DNA of 64,000 nt from Liolophura sinensis (lineage: Eukaryota; Mollusca; Polyplacophora; Chitonida; Chitonidae): NCBI RefSeq assembly GCF_032854445.1, contig NC_088306.1, positions 9,512,193-9,576,192 on the forward strand. Reading direction: 5' to 3'. Made by a program: the position numbers and the translations under genes. Positions 1-11,455 of this stretch are shown here, piece after piece. Numbering within the stretch: the first letter of the stretch is position 1; every line of letters begins with the position of its first letter. The notes below the pieces were generated by a model that saw only the letters and a program-made list of their open reading frames with translations, searched no databases and was not told the origin of the DNA.

Positions 1-705
1 TCCGGTATTGCACTTTCAAAGTGATTAATTCTGAAAGAACCCCATGAAATGTGATTTAAGATTTTGTTGGCGTATTTTCTGTGAATAATACAATTTCTTT
101 TCTTTTTTTCTTCAACTGTCATTTTGAAAAATAAAATCTTCTAAATGTGACATACAGGACTCCTGGGTCCAACACTGAAAGGCTGTCACGTCCTATAACT
201 GGCACTTCATTAGGTTACCGTAACTACGTGGGTTGCCATATTGGGTGAGGATTTCTTGGAAGTGTGGGTGTGATGTAACGTAAATATACATGCATATGGA
301 ATTTCAGTAACGCATTCGACATCGTATGTGTCGGCATAGGGATTAAGCCTGTTATAAGCAAACGCCGTGAAGCGATGTGAAATCCAAAGCCCACATGCAA
401 TTTAACCCACATAAACATCTCACTATCGTATGTCCGTCGCCATAAGGTCTTTAACCCTCGCACAAGTAAGAATACTTCTCTTTTTGAAAACATGGTCGAC
501 GGTCAATTTTATGAGTGGAGGAAAACATGCACCAGTGTGTTGCGTGAATTGCAAAATTGCTGCTTCTGCTGCCGTATTGATCTGGTATAATGGCCTATAG
601 CATGACATTAACTTTTTTTCCTCCATTTGTTTTCATTTTCAATAGAATTTGGCATAGTTTTAGTCTCCCATTGATGTTACACAGCTATTATACAGCATGC
701 ACATG
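1..705. other. Intergenic, nothing recognised
   Basis: No exon with a family signature, no repeat copy and no promoter motif could be supported. The open frames here are short, overlap on both phases and look like chance frames. Confidence 0.5.
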
Positions 706-716
706 CACAATTTAAG

Positions 717-1052
717 CCCCGCTTCGGGACCGGTAGATCCAGGATCAATCCTTGATCGAGTCACATCTAAGACTTTAAAAGAGGAAGTTGTAACTTCCTC
801 GCTTGACGTTCAACATGAAGGGGATAGTGCAACGACTGGTTGACCCGTATCAATATAATGGCTCGGGCGGTGCTTCTTACTTGCCTTCGGTATGTCGTCT
901 CAGTGAAGCAGCACTAGATAAAAGAGCGGTGGAAATCCGTCCTGCTACAAGAAGGCACATTACACTACATGCACCCTAAGGATTCCTTCGTCGTCATATT
1001 ACTGAAAAATTGTTGAGTACGACGTTAAACCCCAAGCACTCACTCACTCAAT
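717..1052 (+). repeat. SINE-B copy, 5'-truncated
   Basis: Begins inside the tRNA-like head and runs through the shared SINE-B body to the (ACTC)n tail. It is flanked by an 11-bp direct repeat, CACAATTTAAG at 706-716 and CACAACTTAAG at 1053-1063 (one mismatch), so it is a retrotransposed, 5'-truncated insertion with its target-site duplication still visible. Confidence 0.85.
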
Positions 1053-1446
1053 CACAACTTAAGCTGACAAAATACCTTTGACATCAACGACGCTTGATCT
1101 GCAAACGTGGTCCACGATCGGGGTGTTTGAGTGCATTTAGCTTTTCAATTATTATGGGGTTTTTTGTTCCTTTGTTGTTTTTTTAAGAAAAGTATGTTTT
1201 AAAATATGAAAGTATTTCCTTACACAGCTTTAATTGTCTGTCTGGTGACGATTACGGGAAATACAGGTTTTCTTTGCTTTATAGGGGCTTCATCACACGT
1301 ATTAATTTACGTAAATGGGAAGGGGAATTCCCTATCCTTTTACCGGAACTGACCCAAGCATCATTAAACGGCGTGAAAGATATGTCGTCAAACGACCCAC
1401 GACATGGTACTAAGCTGTGCAAGTCCACTTGGGACGAAATCAGTCT

Positions 1447-1873
1447 GCCTCCTATCAGTATAGTCCGGTTATCTCAGATTGCCTTTCTCGGTAGGCCCGT
1501 TGATATGTATCCTATCGCCTCTTGTCAGTATCGGCCCGGTTATCTCAGATTGCCTTTCTCGGTAGGTCTGGTGATATGTAACGGGTCGCCTCTTGTTAGT
1601 GTAGGTCCGGTTATCTTAAATTGCCTTTTCCCGACAGGAATGTGTTTATGTTTTATGTCATCTCCTGTCAGTATTGACCCGGTTATCTCTGATTGCCCTT
1701 TCTAGGTAGGCCCGTTGATATGTATCCTATCGCCTCTTGTCAGTATAGGTCCGGATATCTTAAATTGCCTTTTCTCGGTAGGCCCGGTGATATGTATCGT
1801 GTCGCCTCTGTCAGTAAAGGTGCGGTTGTCTAAGGTTGTCTTTTCTCGGTAGGTCTGGTAATATGTCTCATGT
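1447..1873. repeat. Tandem repeat, six units of about 71 bp
   Basis: Units begin near 1447, 1517, 1588, 1660, 1732 and 1804 with a seventh partial at 1874, so the period is 70-73 bp. Each unit holds a 'cagtataggtccggttatct' block followed by a 'ctcggtaggcccg' block. The fourth unit boundary is the most diverged. A 143-codon open frame crosses the array but is explained by the repeat. Confidence 0.85.
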
Positions 1874-1974
1874 CGCCTCCTGAAGAATAGGTCTAATACA
1901 ATTAAGCAGTCGATGACAGCGTCAATGTTAAATGTGTTGTCGACACAGCATTTTGATTAATTCTAGATCAGTAA

Positions 1975-2095
1975 CGTCAAATGAACTGCAACTAACTTAA
2001 CTGAATTCTGTTCTTACCCAATTCTTACCTAATTCAAATACCCAATAAGCTATGGTGCTAGAGGGCGCGTATTGTGCTACCATTTAAAGTAGGTC
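1975..2095 (+). repeat. Family C dispersed repeat, decayed fragment
   Basis: Contains the family C landmarks 'acctaattc' and 'ctatggtgctag' followed by a 'gtgctacc' segment, but lacks the downstream half. Divergent, so the borders are approximate. Confidence 0.4.
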
Positions 2096-2228
2096 CACAG
2101 TGCTGCGCTTTGCTTTGATGTCCCCTAAATCGATTCCTATTACTTAAAACGTCGAAGCACCGCACGTTCCCACCAAAAGCACTTTCTCTTGCATATGGGA
2201 ACGTGCTGTGGTAATCCGCTAGTCTGAT

Positions 2229-2231
<3 letters not shown>

Positions 2232-2312
<81 letters not shown>
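2232..2312. repeat. (TA)n(CA)n microsatellite
   Basis: About 27 TA units pass directly into about 13 CA units. The two open frames over it, rich in alternating Ile-Tyr and Cys-Val, are products of the repeat. Confidence 0.97.
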
Positions 2313-2316
<4 letters not shown>

Positions 2317-3774
2317 GTTATTCATCTGTATCCGCCAAATGGGTCACAGTATAAGTCACGGTTTATTGTAGCCCCAAAGATTACAAAATAAAGACTATAT
2401 AAAAAAAAACGTAAATCTGCAGAATTTGGTGATCAAACATCCGAAAATCTAGCGGTACATTGGCTAAAGGCATCTGAGGGTTCGCTATGTGTACAACACA
2501 GAGAACATAAGACGATCGCTATACTTTTACAGCTAATTTCTAGATTATTCCATGCACAAGTGTGACTTTGAGACTGCAACAATACAGGACAGGATACTGT
2601 AAAGTTACATACATGGCCCAAAAATGCCACAGATTGAAAAAATATGCACCAGATCGCATCAAAAACGCCCATCCATTTACGGGGGATTCAATCGGAGTCA
2701 CATGTGCCTTACCTTCGAAAAGAAAAGGCCGAAGGACGGGCCTTATAATATCCCCCCAAAAAGATAAAGGAAAAAGAAAAGACGAACAGATTTTCACTTC
2801 CTGAATGCAGGAACGCAACTACTTGCTTGATTGAAAAGGCAGTCAGTGACATGATGGACTGTATAGGCGCTAGCCTTTGTCCTACAACGGCCACGACGCT
2901 ACAGGGCGGCCCTCCAGCTCAATTCACACCTCGCCTCCAGGCCGCTGTGCGTGTGTGGTATCCCGCAGCATGCCGTACCTTGAACCTAGGCAAAAATTTA
3001 ATCTGACATTTCTATGTCTTACCAATCGCTGTTTCTATTCAATAAAATTCAAGCCGGTGATACTTTTTTAAAACATAAAAAGACTCGCTCCATTGTTACT
3101 TCCACTGTCACAAACGGCAGGCCGGACTGATGGGTGCTTGACTCGCCGGTCTCGCTTGACTTGTCCATCAAAATTTATAGTCTGTGGAGTACGAAACCGT
3201 GCCAAATTCTACACAGATACAAACATACTTCCACGGATGTCCAATTCGTGCCAGACAAACTAGACGGGAGCGCGATTGTGTCATCTACATGGTCAGTATG
3301 CCAGCGAAAGTCGGTCATCGTATCTCCCAGTCGCTATGTTGTGCACGCTATTCCAAGATCTATTAGGCCCTACAACTCCGGTAGTCTATCTTTCAAAATA
3401 TTTGTTATAAAACTGTTTTACTTATATGATTTGCAGGGTGCTAATCAAGAGGTGCATACGTAGGGGTAATTATAGATTAAGTCACTCGACGGCTTCTGAA
3501 AAAGTACACATTGGGTAGGCCTAATACGCATGGATTCGGTAATGCTTTGCAGGGTTTTTCAATACATAATCCAGGCAGGTCTTAGTGGTGTGACGTCACC
3601 CGGCCAGGGCTCCCCGGTCAACAAGATAGTCAGAATGTCCAACTTTAATGTGTCTTTTTTTAAATTGAGCTTGCTGACATAACATGTTTTAAAATGCAGT
3701 TTACAGACTAACATACCATAAATATGGTGTCTCCGGAACATTTAGTGTGAACATGAAGTCGTTGGGGGTCTCCT
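2313..3774. other. Intergenic, no supported gene
   Basis: Open frames of 60-109 codons occur on both strands between 2430 and 3465, but none shows a known domain, and no flanking splice sites give a consistent exon. One Lys/Arg-rich frame at 2562-2804 (+) is fully overlapped by frames on the other strand. Confidence 0.45.
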
Positions 3775-3905
3775 TTAAGCATTGACATGACCAGTTAAAA
3801 TAAAACCTAACTGAGGTGGACTGATAATAAGTCGTATTTCACCGGTTACGTAGGAGTTACCATTTGTGGACTATCTCACTGTCGTCGCTGCTCTGATTTT
3901 ATTCT
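3775..3905 (+). repeat. Family C dispersed repeat, 3' half
   Basis: Shares with the copies at 14.3 and 23.1 kb the blocks 'aaaacctaactgaggt', 'tatttcaccggttacgt' and 'gtcgtcgctgctctg'. The first half of the element is missing. Confidence 0.7.
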
Positions 3906-4599
3906 CTGTGCTGTAGGTCTAAGTCTTTCATTTCAAGTTCTATAGGGATAACTTTCTGAGCAACCTTTCAGAAATGGATTCGAACACATGACCTTCAGAA
4001 ACCGTTTACTTACATGCCAGTGGTGGAAAAGGCTTATTTGTGTTAAAGGTTTTATTGGAGGCATGGGTACCGATGTTTAACATAATCTTTCTTCTTCACG
4101 TTATTTCTATAATAGCACAAAATGTTTCATATTTGAAAATAGCGATCTAGCCTATTAGATAGATATTAGTTTCGTCTATTATAAATGGATACACTATATT
4201 TACATTTCAGCCTCTGATTCGTGCGTCACGTTCAACTAGATATTATGCAATGTAATATGAACAGATTATCCATATCTATAGCAAGGACAAGGAAAGGCAC
4301 ATGTAAATATCCTTCCTGGTATAGCATGCATTGATTTCACACAACACTCCCAGTGTACATTTCTACACCACGAAAGCCACATATACACAATGTATCAGTC
4401 ATAGGCGTATTACACTTGTACATTTATAAGCAAACAGAAAGTGAATATCGTGTAAAAAGATTTAGTAATTGCCTGTAAGTTATACCGAAAACTGCAGAGC
4501 GGTGATGTCAAATTCTCTCTGCAAGGCCGACGTTGACTGATGCCTATTATATTGATTGTTACACAAATTCTGTACTATACGTGACAAGCTTCCATAGGA

Positions 4600-4700
4600 G
4601 TAATTATTTATTTATTCATTTGATTGTTGCTTTACGCCGTACTCAAGAATATTTCACTTATACGACGACGACTAGCATAATGGTGGGAGGAAATTTGCTC
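4600..4700 (-). repeat. SINE-A, 3' fragment
   Basis: Reverse-strand copy of the SINE-A tail: TTTA-type tail, 'ttacgccgtactcaagaata' and 'ataatggtgggaggaaa'. The tRNA-like head is absent. Confidence 0.85.
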
Positions 4701-4792
4701 CGCTCAGTAATCAAATGTTATCTGATCACTACAATTTTAATACCTGGGGTACATGTTTTTTCTTGGTACTTTTAGGAACTTTCAAGCCCATA

Positions 4793-5032
4793 TTTTATTT
4801 ATTTATTTTATTTGATTGGTGTTTTACGCCGTACTAAAGAGTATTTCACTTATACGACGGCGGCCAGCATTATGGTGGGAGGAAACCGGGTAGAGCCCGG
4901 GGAAACTCATGACCATCCGCAGGTTGTTGACAGATCTTCCCACCTAAGGCCGGAGAGGAAGCCAGCATGAGCTGGGCTTGAACTCACAGCGACCGCATTG
5001 GTGAGATGGTCCAGGGTTTCAAGCCCATATAA
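4793..5032 (-). repeat. SINE-A, near full length without head
   Basis: Contains on the reverse strand the tail, the conserved 'gtactaaagagtatttcac' block, the 'gaaaccgggtagagcccgg' block and the box-B region 'gcttgaactcacagcg'. It is paralogous to the copy at 5705-5942 through the local duplication. Confidence 0.9.
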
Positions 5033-5059
5033 ACTTAGGCCCGCGTAATTCAAATTTGA

Positions 5060-5437
5060 GTGAGTGAGTGAGTGCTTGGGGTTTAACGTCGTACTCAACA
5101 ATTTGAGTACGACATATGACGTCATATGACGACGAAGGAATCATTAGGGTGCATGCACGTGTAATGTGCCTCCTTGTTGCAGGACGGATTTCCACCGGTC
5201 TTTTATTTAGTGCTGCATCACTGAGACGACTTACCGAAGGCAAGTAAGCCGCCCCGCCCGAGCCATTATACTGATACGGGTCAACCAGTCGTTGCACTAT
5301 CCCCTTCATGCCGAAGGCCAAGCGAGGAAGTTACAACTTCCTCTTTTAAAGTCTTAGGTGTGACTCGACCAAGGATTGATCCTGGATCTACCGGTCCCGA
5401 AGCGGACGCTCTACCAACTGTGCTATCCGGGCCGGTA
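5060..5437 (-). repeat. SINE-B, full-length insertion with TSD
   Basis: Reverse-strand full copy. The tRNA-like head is at the right end, with box A (TAGCACAGTTGG on the - strand) near 5415-5430, and the (ACTC)n tail is at the left end. The 13-bp target duplication AATTCAAATTTGA flanks it at 5047-5059 and 5438-5450. The neighbouring duplicated segment has the same site without the element. Confidence 0.92.
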
Positions 5438-5704
5438 AATTCAAATTTGAACCTACTGAGTGTATGGTGTGAGTCGTCAATGAAACTCCTTATATGGACA
5501 AACAAGACAACTTTTTTCAGTCATGATAAGGGTGATCCTATTTCTGGATGGTGTCAAATTCGATGTGATTTTATGCAGAACGACGACAACTATCATTATG
5601 GTGGGAGGAAATTTGCATCGTTCAGTAATCAAATGTTATCTGATCACTATAATTTAAATACCTGGGGTACATTTTTTTTCTTGGTACTTGTAGGAACTTT
5701 CAAG

Positions 5705-5942
5705 CCCATATTTTATTTATTTATTTTATTTGATTGGTGTTTTACGCCGTACTCAAGAATATGTCACATGCGACGGCGGCCAGCATTATGGTGGGTGGAA
5801 ACCGGGCACAGCCCGGGGGAAACCCATGACAATCCGCAAGTTGTTGTAAGGTCTTCGCACGTCCAGACAGGAAGCCAGTATGAGCTGGACTTGAACTCAC
5901 AGCAACCACATTGGTAAGATGATCCAGGGTCTCAAGCCCATA
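5705..5942 (-). repeat. SINE-A, duplicated copy
   Basis: Second copy of the SINE-A at 4793-5032, carried by the segmental duplication rather than inserted independently: the unique flanks on both sides are shared. Confidence 0.9.
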
Positions 5943-6368
5943 TAAACTTAGGGTCGTGTAATTCAGATTTGAACCTACTGAGTGTATGGTGTGAGCCGTC
6001 ATTGAAATTCCTTATATGGACAAACAAGACAACCTTTTCCAGTCATGTAATCATGATAAGGGTGATCTTATGCGGTTTGCAAAGTTGTTTCCTGTTTGTA
6101 ATTCTGCTAACGCTTCCTGATTTCCTAAAGCACTGATTTTCTATTGCATGAAAGCGACTTTCCCATGGCGATTGGGAAGTGATTTCTCCCTGTATCGTCA
6201 GAAAAAAACGACTGGGTCTCGGGTGCATCACAATCGGGTACAACATTGCCAAATACACTCACGTAATATTGATACTTAATTTAAGACGCCTGATATGGAG
6301 AAAATGGATGTAAGAAAAAGTATCAGTGATTAAGCCAAGGCTACATTTCTACCGTCATTTTAATGAAC

Positions 6369-6563
6369 ATTTATTTATTTATTTGATTTTGTGTCTTGCG
6401 CCGTACTCAGAACATTTCAGTTATACGACGGCCGCCATCATTATGTTGGAAGGAAAACGGACAGAGCCCGGAGGAAACCCACGACCTTCCTATGTACTAC
6501 CGGAGAGGAAACCAGCATGAACTGGACTTGAATTAGCAACGACGGTCACGGAGGCCCACTGTT
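6369..6563 (-). repeat. SINE-A copy
   Basis: Reverse-strand copy with tail, 'cgccgtactcagaacatttc', 'acagagcccggaggaaaccc' and the end of the tRNA-like head 'cacggaggcc'. A deletion removes most of the tRNA-related region. Confidence 0.85.
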
Positions 6564-7146
6564 AATGAACAGAAATCTGAGATAAACCAGATGTTCTAAA
6601 TCGACACCCTTGTAACATCAAAGAACGATTATAATCGTCCATCACGTCTTCCTCGTGAGAAAAGGGAATGTGTCAATAGTTAGATGGGGAAACTTGCATT
6701 TTCTTTTGACATAAATACAAATGTACCGAAGAGGCCCTGTATCTGGCTTAGACATGTCATACATTGTTACTCTTTTTTAATTCATTCTATACGAATCATG
6801 TGATGACATTCTGCTTAGTAATTTTTAAAAATTTTTTTTTTGACTTTGTTTTTTTTTTTTTCATTTTAGAAATTAGTTTTTCATGGATACGTTATCAGCC
6901 ACCTAGCGCTACATGTTCTGCACTGAGAGATATGAGCGCCATTTAGGAACAGGCCTTCTGTTTATTTTGTCCAATTCATATACATATACTTCTGATGAAC
7001 CCGGAGTCATGACGATCTACACATTATATAACCTGCTTAACTGAGACGATTAAAGCCGGATTGAGACATATCTAATTTTATGTCGTAATTATGATGATAT
7101 TTAAAGCCCTGGACATTTTGGAGAACTTCGTCTCTTTGCTGTTTCT

Positions 7147-7345
7147 TTATTATGTGTATCTGATCGGTGTTTAAAACCGTACTCAAGAATACTTCACTTA
7201 TATGACGCCGGTCAGGTATATAATTGGAAAGAAACCGAAATATCCAGAGTAACCACCGCCATTCACCAGATATCTGGGGAAAAACCTGACTTAAAGCCAC
7301 ACTGAACCAACGAGAACTGGATTCGAACACGTGACCTCAAGGGTC
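7147..7345 (-). repeat. SINE-A-like element, old and divergent
   Basis: The 'accgtactcaagaatacttc' block and a box-B-like 'ggattcgaacacgtgacc' are recognisable but the middle differs from other copies, so it is either an old copy or a related subfamily. Confidence 0.6.
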
Positions 7346-7539
7346 TGGCAGTCGAAGAGAGCCAATTCTTTAACCTTCTGATATATTTCTATTTTATACT
7401 TATGGGTTAATGAGTGTGTTTTGAATGTGTCTTGAAGAATTGTCCGAGTGTCGTTTACTTTTGGACACCATCTCTCGATATCTGGGAAACATCTCAGCTT
7501 CTGTCAGAAGGCCTGAAGTGTCCACAAAGTGTCCAGTAA

Positions 7540-7745
7540 AAGACAATTAGCATCACTGCATTTTCACCTGCTTTAACCATTGTGCTCGTGGGCATATAAG
7601 TTGCTAATGCTTAAGCCTTTACATGAACAGTTAAAAAAGCCCTGAAGGCGGTAAACTGACAAGAGGCCGTATTTCACCGGTTACGTGCCACCATTTGCCA
7701 TCCATATCATGCTGTCGTCACTGCCCATGTTATTTTATATTTTAT
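7540..7745 (+). repeat. Family C dispersed repeat
   Basis: Nearly complete: starts with 'caattagcatcactgcat', has 'tttacatgaacagtta', 'gtaaactgacaagaggc' and 'tatttcaccggttacgtg', and ends after 'gctgtcgtcactgc'. Confidence 0.8.
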
Positions 7746-7829
7746 TTTAGTCTTTTACATTCCTGCTTAAACCAGGATTCTGCTGGTGGACGAAACACCC
7801 TTAAGACCTGATCACTTTGCATTCTTTTC

Positions 7830-7965
7830 ATGTAATTGTTCAATAAATATGACGAATAAAACCATAACTTAGGTAAACTGACAAGAGACAGTATATTTCA
7901 CCGGTCACAGAGCATTTCACCGGACTGTTTGTCAACCATCGCGACGTCGTCACTGCTCTGGTTTT
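7830..7965 (+). repeat. Family C dispersed repeat, second half
   Basis: Starts near 'aataaaaccataacttaggt', has 'actgacaagagac' and a duplicated 'tttcaccgg', and ends at 'gtcgtcactgctctggtttt'. It follows the previous copy by fewer than 100 bp, in the same orientation. Confidence 0.75.
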
Positions 7966-8338
7966 ACTCTTTGTTTGGGTAGTATTTTATATCTATTGGG
8001 TACCTAAACTATAGTCCATACAGTCTAGATACTCAACTGGCGAAGGGAAGACTGAGCCCAACTCCGAATTAAACCGATAGTGATGGCGTGAAACCCGGCA
8101 TTTGTTCATCACCGATCCATTGGTTGAGAAGAGACCTATTTCTGACTCAAGTATTAATACCCATCTCAGGATACGTACAAATTTGGTTACAAGTACAAGA
8201 ATGATATCATTGGCATAATTCTGTCACGAAATCCGTATCAAATGTCACATGCCAAATCCCTAATGCCATTTAAAACACAGATAAATACATCTCAGTTTTG
8301 CTTAAATTACAACGATTCTTATAAACACACATCAAACT

Positions 8339-8435
8339 TATTTATTTGATTTGTGCTTTAATATCGATACCAGGGTTCGAACTCGAGACCTCATTCGTCA
8401 AAGGCCGGAAGGTCCTGACTAGACAGCGCTATATT
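8339..8435 (-). repeat. tRNA-like SINE head fragment
   Basis: On the - strand a box-B-like GAGTTCGAACC lies next to an AT-rich TTTA-type tail on the + side. No cloverleaf can be drawn, so this is a decayed SINE rather than a tRNA gene. Confidence 0.45.
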
Positions 8436-8778
8436 TGTTAGCTATAGTTAGCGAAGGCGCCTTAAACTTCAGTCTTAAACTTAAATAGCATAGCAAATTA
8501 TACTTACCCTAGCACAGGCTTCAGCAGAAATAGGTGAAAAAAATTCTATGCAATTCGATAGACCTGACTGAATGGTCCAGAGTGAGTCAAAATGCTATCT
8601 TGTCACCATGTTTAATATACATGTACATTAAAACAGTTCTATGGGGCCAGATCTTGGGGAAGCTTAATCCACCAGGAGAATCCGGGTGTATGCAGAAATA
8701 CAATGTGAACTTACGGCAAGGAGAGGAAAAACCAGAGCAATGAAATCAGTGTAATAGCTGGGAAAGGGCTACCAGTAA

Positions 8779-8837
8779 CCGCTTGGCGGTCAAAACAGCC
8801 TCTTGACGGTCAAAACAGCCTTTTGATGGTCAATTTA
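8779..8837. repeat. Three-copy 20-21 bp tandem repeat
   Basis: The unit 'ttgacggtcaaaacagcct' occurs about two and a half times with small changes. It sits just upstream of the mariner-like element. Confidence 0.7.
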
Positions 8838-8894
8838 CCTCCCGTAAGATTTTATACTGCCTGTTCATTTAAATGCATGAAGAGTAACCACATA

Positions 8895-9486
8895 TCGGGT
8901 GGACATGAAATATGGGCCGTACTTTGACACTCAATATCTCCGAAACCCTCTTACATCAGCTTGTAAACATTTACACACTCAAAAGCCATTATGTCCTTAG
9001 TATACAGACCAAATTTCAATTTCATCCTTTAAGATTTCTGTTCATGAGACTAAAATCAAAATAGAGTCCAAAATGCATGTTCCAGACATTTCAAAATGAT
9101 GTTCTACCTTATTTTACTTGAAAAGGTGATCAACTGGTCCTCCATCTTGTCCATAAACGGCGCGCAAACGTTTCTTCCATGAACTGATTGAGTCCCGAAT
9201 CTCCCTAAGAGTAATTTTTTTCCAGCAGTCCTTGATACGTGCTTTTAGTTCATCCTCAGGGAATTTTTCCGTGCGAACCGTATGACACCTGACAGGTAAT
9301 GCAACGAGGGTCACCGGAACGTGCGTTATGAGGCTATGTTTTCATTTTAACCCTGTGTACAGACTACTCAAGCTATGAAAATTGGTCAGTATATTAACAC
9401 AATCATGCCATTTGAATGTCCAAAGTTTGAAAGGATAATGGAGCAATGCGGCATTAAATGACGGCCCATTTTTTATGCCAACCCGA
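8895..9486 (-). mobile_element. Deleted mariner-like element with TIRs
   Basis: A 592-bp segment bounded by 26-bp terminal inverted repeats (8895-8920 and 9461-9486, 22 of 26 positions matching, starting TCGGGT and ending GGGCCGT inward) with TA on both outer sides (8893-8894 and 9487-9488), the target duplication of Tc1/mariner elements. The interior on the - strand encodes only the C-terminal part of a transposase, so most of the coding region has been lost. It could not move by itself; it might be mobilised by an intact relative elsewhere. Confidence 0.82.
9114..9353 (-). pseudogene. Tc1/mariner transposase, C-terminal remnant
   Basis: The frame remains open from about 9353 and ends at a stop at 9114-9116. 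It reads through a segment rich in Lys and Asp (ELKARIKDCWKKITLREI) and closes with RLRAVYGQDGGPVDHLF. The 'W-x-x-R-L-x-x-x-x-x-x-x-G-G-x-x-x-H-L' layout is that of IS630/Tc1/mariner transposase C-termini. The catalytic DDE/D residues and the DNA-binding domain are absent. I infer the family from this tail and the TIRs; the exact clade is unknown. Confidence 0.75.
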
Positions 9487-10194
9487 TATACCCATATACC
9501 GCCATGACTCAAGCAGAATTAGGTCAAAAAATGCAATTTATTAGACGTTACTTGTCCAGAGTTACTCAAAATACTGCTTACTCATCACATTTAACCTTCA
9601 GTAAGACGAAAATAATGCAGTAGAAAAGATTACAGCATGCAGAGTTAAATAACTAATAGCTTAATTAGGTAAAGTAACAATGATGTGATGCTCATAACTT
9701 TATACTGGACGTTACTCATTTGTCTACAGTTGTTCAAAGTGGTTTGTTCTCATTACATTTAATAAACAACCCAATGAAAACAGACAAAGGGAAGACTCTA
9801 CTCCAAAGCCACCAAACAATGTAGTTCCCAAAGAAATACAAAGAGAAATTATCATGTAATTAGATGGCACCAAGTGGGAGGTAAGCAGTGGTGAGTGGTT
9901 AAGTTTAGATGGAAGACAGTTAATCTTCCAGGCATCAAATCCAAAACAAAAGTAAAACTCGTAACAAAATAAGTATAGGAAGATAGTTCTTGGGTTACAA
10001 CTGCCTTTTTATTACTGCCTTATGCTCATGTAATAAACATGCGTGTTGATTTCACCCTCAACCCAGAGAAAGACGGAACAAAGAACACAAGTAATGTCAA
10101 TTGCTATATCAAAAAAGGTTTATTTGAAACACAGTCTTGCAAGTGGGTTTGGCCTTATCTTAGTCGCTAACGAATTGAGTCCACCACTTTTCGA

Positions 10195-11455
10195 TGGGTT
10201 TTATCATACCAGTAAGCATTTTTATCTACTGGTAGTGTTCTTGTGTTTGCTTTCCTACTGGTAGTTTTCCTATTGTTAGTATTCCAACACTGGGGGTGTT
10301 GTTATTTTTCTACTGGTGGTGTTCTTGTTTTCCTACTGGTAGTGTTCTTTGTTTTCCTACCGGTAGTGTTCTTTGTTTTCCTACTGGTTGTGTTCTTTGT
10401 TTTCCTACTGGTAGTGTTCTTGTGTTTGTTTTCCTACTGGTTGTGTTCTTGTTTTTCTACTGGTGGTGTTCTTGTTCTCCCACTGGTTGTTTTCTTGTTT
10501 TCCTATTAGTAGTGTTCTTGTGTTTGTTTTCCTACTGGTTGTGTTCTTTGTTTTCCTACAGGTTGTGTTCTTGTTTTCCTACTGGTAGTGTTCTTTGTTT
10601 TCATACTGGTTGTGTTCTTTGCTTTCCTACTGGTAGTGTTCTTTGTTTTCCTACTGGTTGTGTTCTTGTTTTTGTTTTCATACTGGTAGTGCTCTTGTTT
10701 TGATTTTCCTACTGGTAGTGTTCTTGTGTTTGTTTTCCCACTGGTAGTTTTCATGTGTTTGTTTCCCCACTGGTAGTTTTCTTGTGTTTGTTTTCCCACT
10801 TGCAGTGGTCCTGTGTTTGTTTTCCAACTGGTAGTGTTCTTGTTTTTGTTTTCCTACTGGTAGTGCTCTTGTGTTTGTTTTCCCACTTGTAGTGGTCCTG
10901 TGTTTGCTTTCCTACTGGTAGTGTTCTTTTTTTTGTTTTCCTACTGGTAGTGCTCTTGTGTTTGTTTTCTCACTGGTAGTGCTCTTGTGTTTATTTTCCT
11001 ACTGGTAGTATTCTTGTTTACGTTTTCCAACTGGTAGTGTTCTTGTGTTTGTTTTCCCACTGGTAGTGGTCTTGTGTTTGTTTTCCCACTGGTAGTGTTC
11101 TTGTGTTTGTTTTCCTGCTGGTGGTGTTCCTGTGTTTGTTTCCTACTGGTAGTGTTCTTATTTTTGTTTTCCCACTGGTAGTTTTCTTGTGTTTGTTTTC
11201 CTACTGTTAGTGTTCTTGTTTTTTGTTTTCTTACTGGTGGTGTTCCTGTGTTTGTTTTCCCAGTGGTAGTTTTCTTGTGTTTGTCTTCCTACTGGCAGTG
11301 CTATTGTCTTTGTTTTCCCATTGGTAGTTTTCATGTGTTTGTTTTCCCACTGGTAGTTTTCATGTGTTTGTTTTCCTATTGGTAGTGTTCCTGTGTTTGT
11401 TTTCCCAGTGGTAGTGTTCTTGTTTTCCTACTGGTAGTGTTCTTGTTTGTGTTAT
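10195..11455. repeat. 1.26-kb minisatellite, 24- and 29-bp units
   Basis: Units built on 'ttttcctactggtagtgttc' follow each other with two linker forms: 'tttg' (24-bp unit, mostly 10330-10640) and 'ttgtgtttg' (29-bp unit, elsewhere). Because 24 is a multiple of three, the first part gives long open frames on both strands with eight-residue repeats (FPTGSVLC on +). No splice or start signal supports translation. Confidence 0.93.

Larger units (their letters stand above)
4664..6071. repeat. Direct segmental duplication, two copies
   Basis: Copy 1 runs about 4664-5541 and copy 2 about 5579-6071, separated by some 40 bp. Both contain the same fragment of SINE-A, a unique stretch, a second SINE-A, and the unique tail 'acctactgagtgtatggtgt'. 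Copy 1 is longer only because a SINE-B lies in it at 5060-5437. Copy 2 retains the uninterrupted site at about 5960. Confidence 0.85.

Noticed and set aside
2058-2325. Frames with Ile-Tyr and Cys-Val runs
   Set aside because: Translation of the (TA)n(CA)n microsatellite.
5019-5321. Conserved reading frame in SINE-B copies (MKGIVQRLVDPYQYNGSGG and onward)
   Set aside because: The frame recurs in several SINE-B copies, but they share it by descent, with stops and frameshifts elsewhere; a tRNA-derived SINE is not protein-coding.
10243-10799. Long frames with FPTGSVLC or GKQTQE-type repeats
   Set aside because: Produced on both strands by the 24-bp minisatellite unit; no start, splice or domain evidence.
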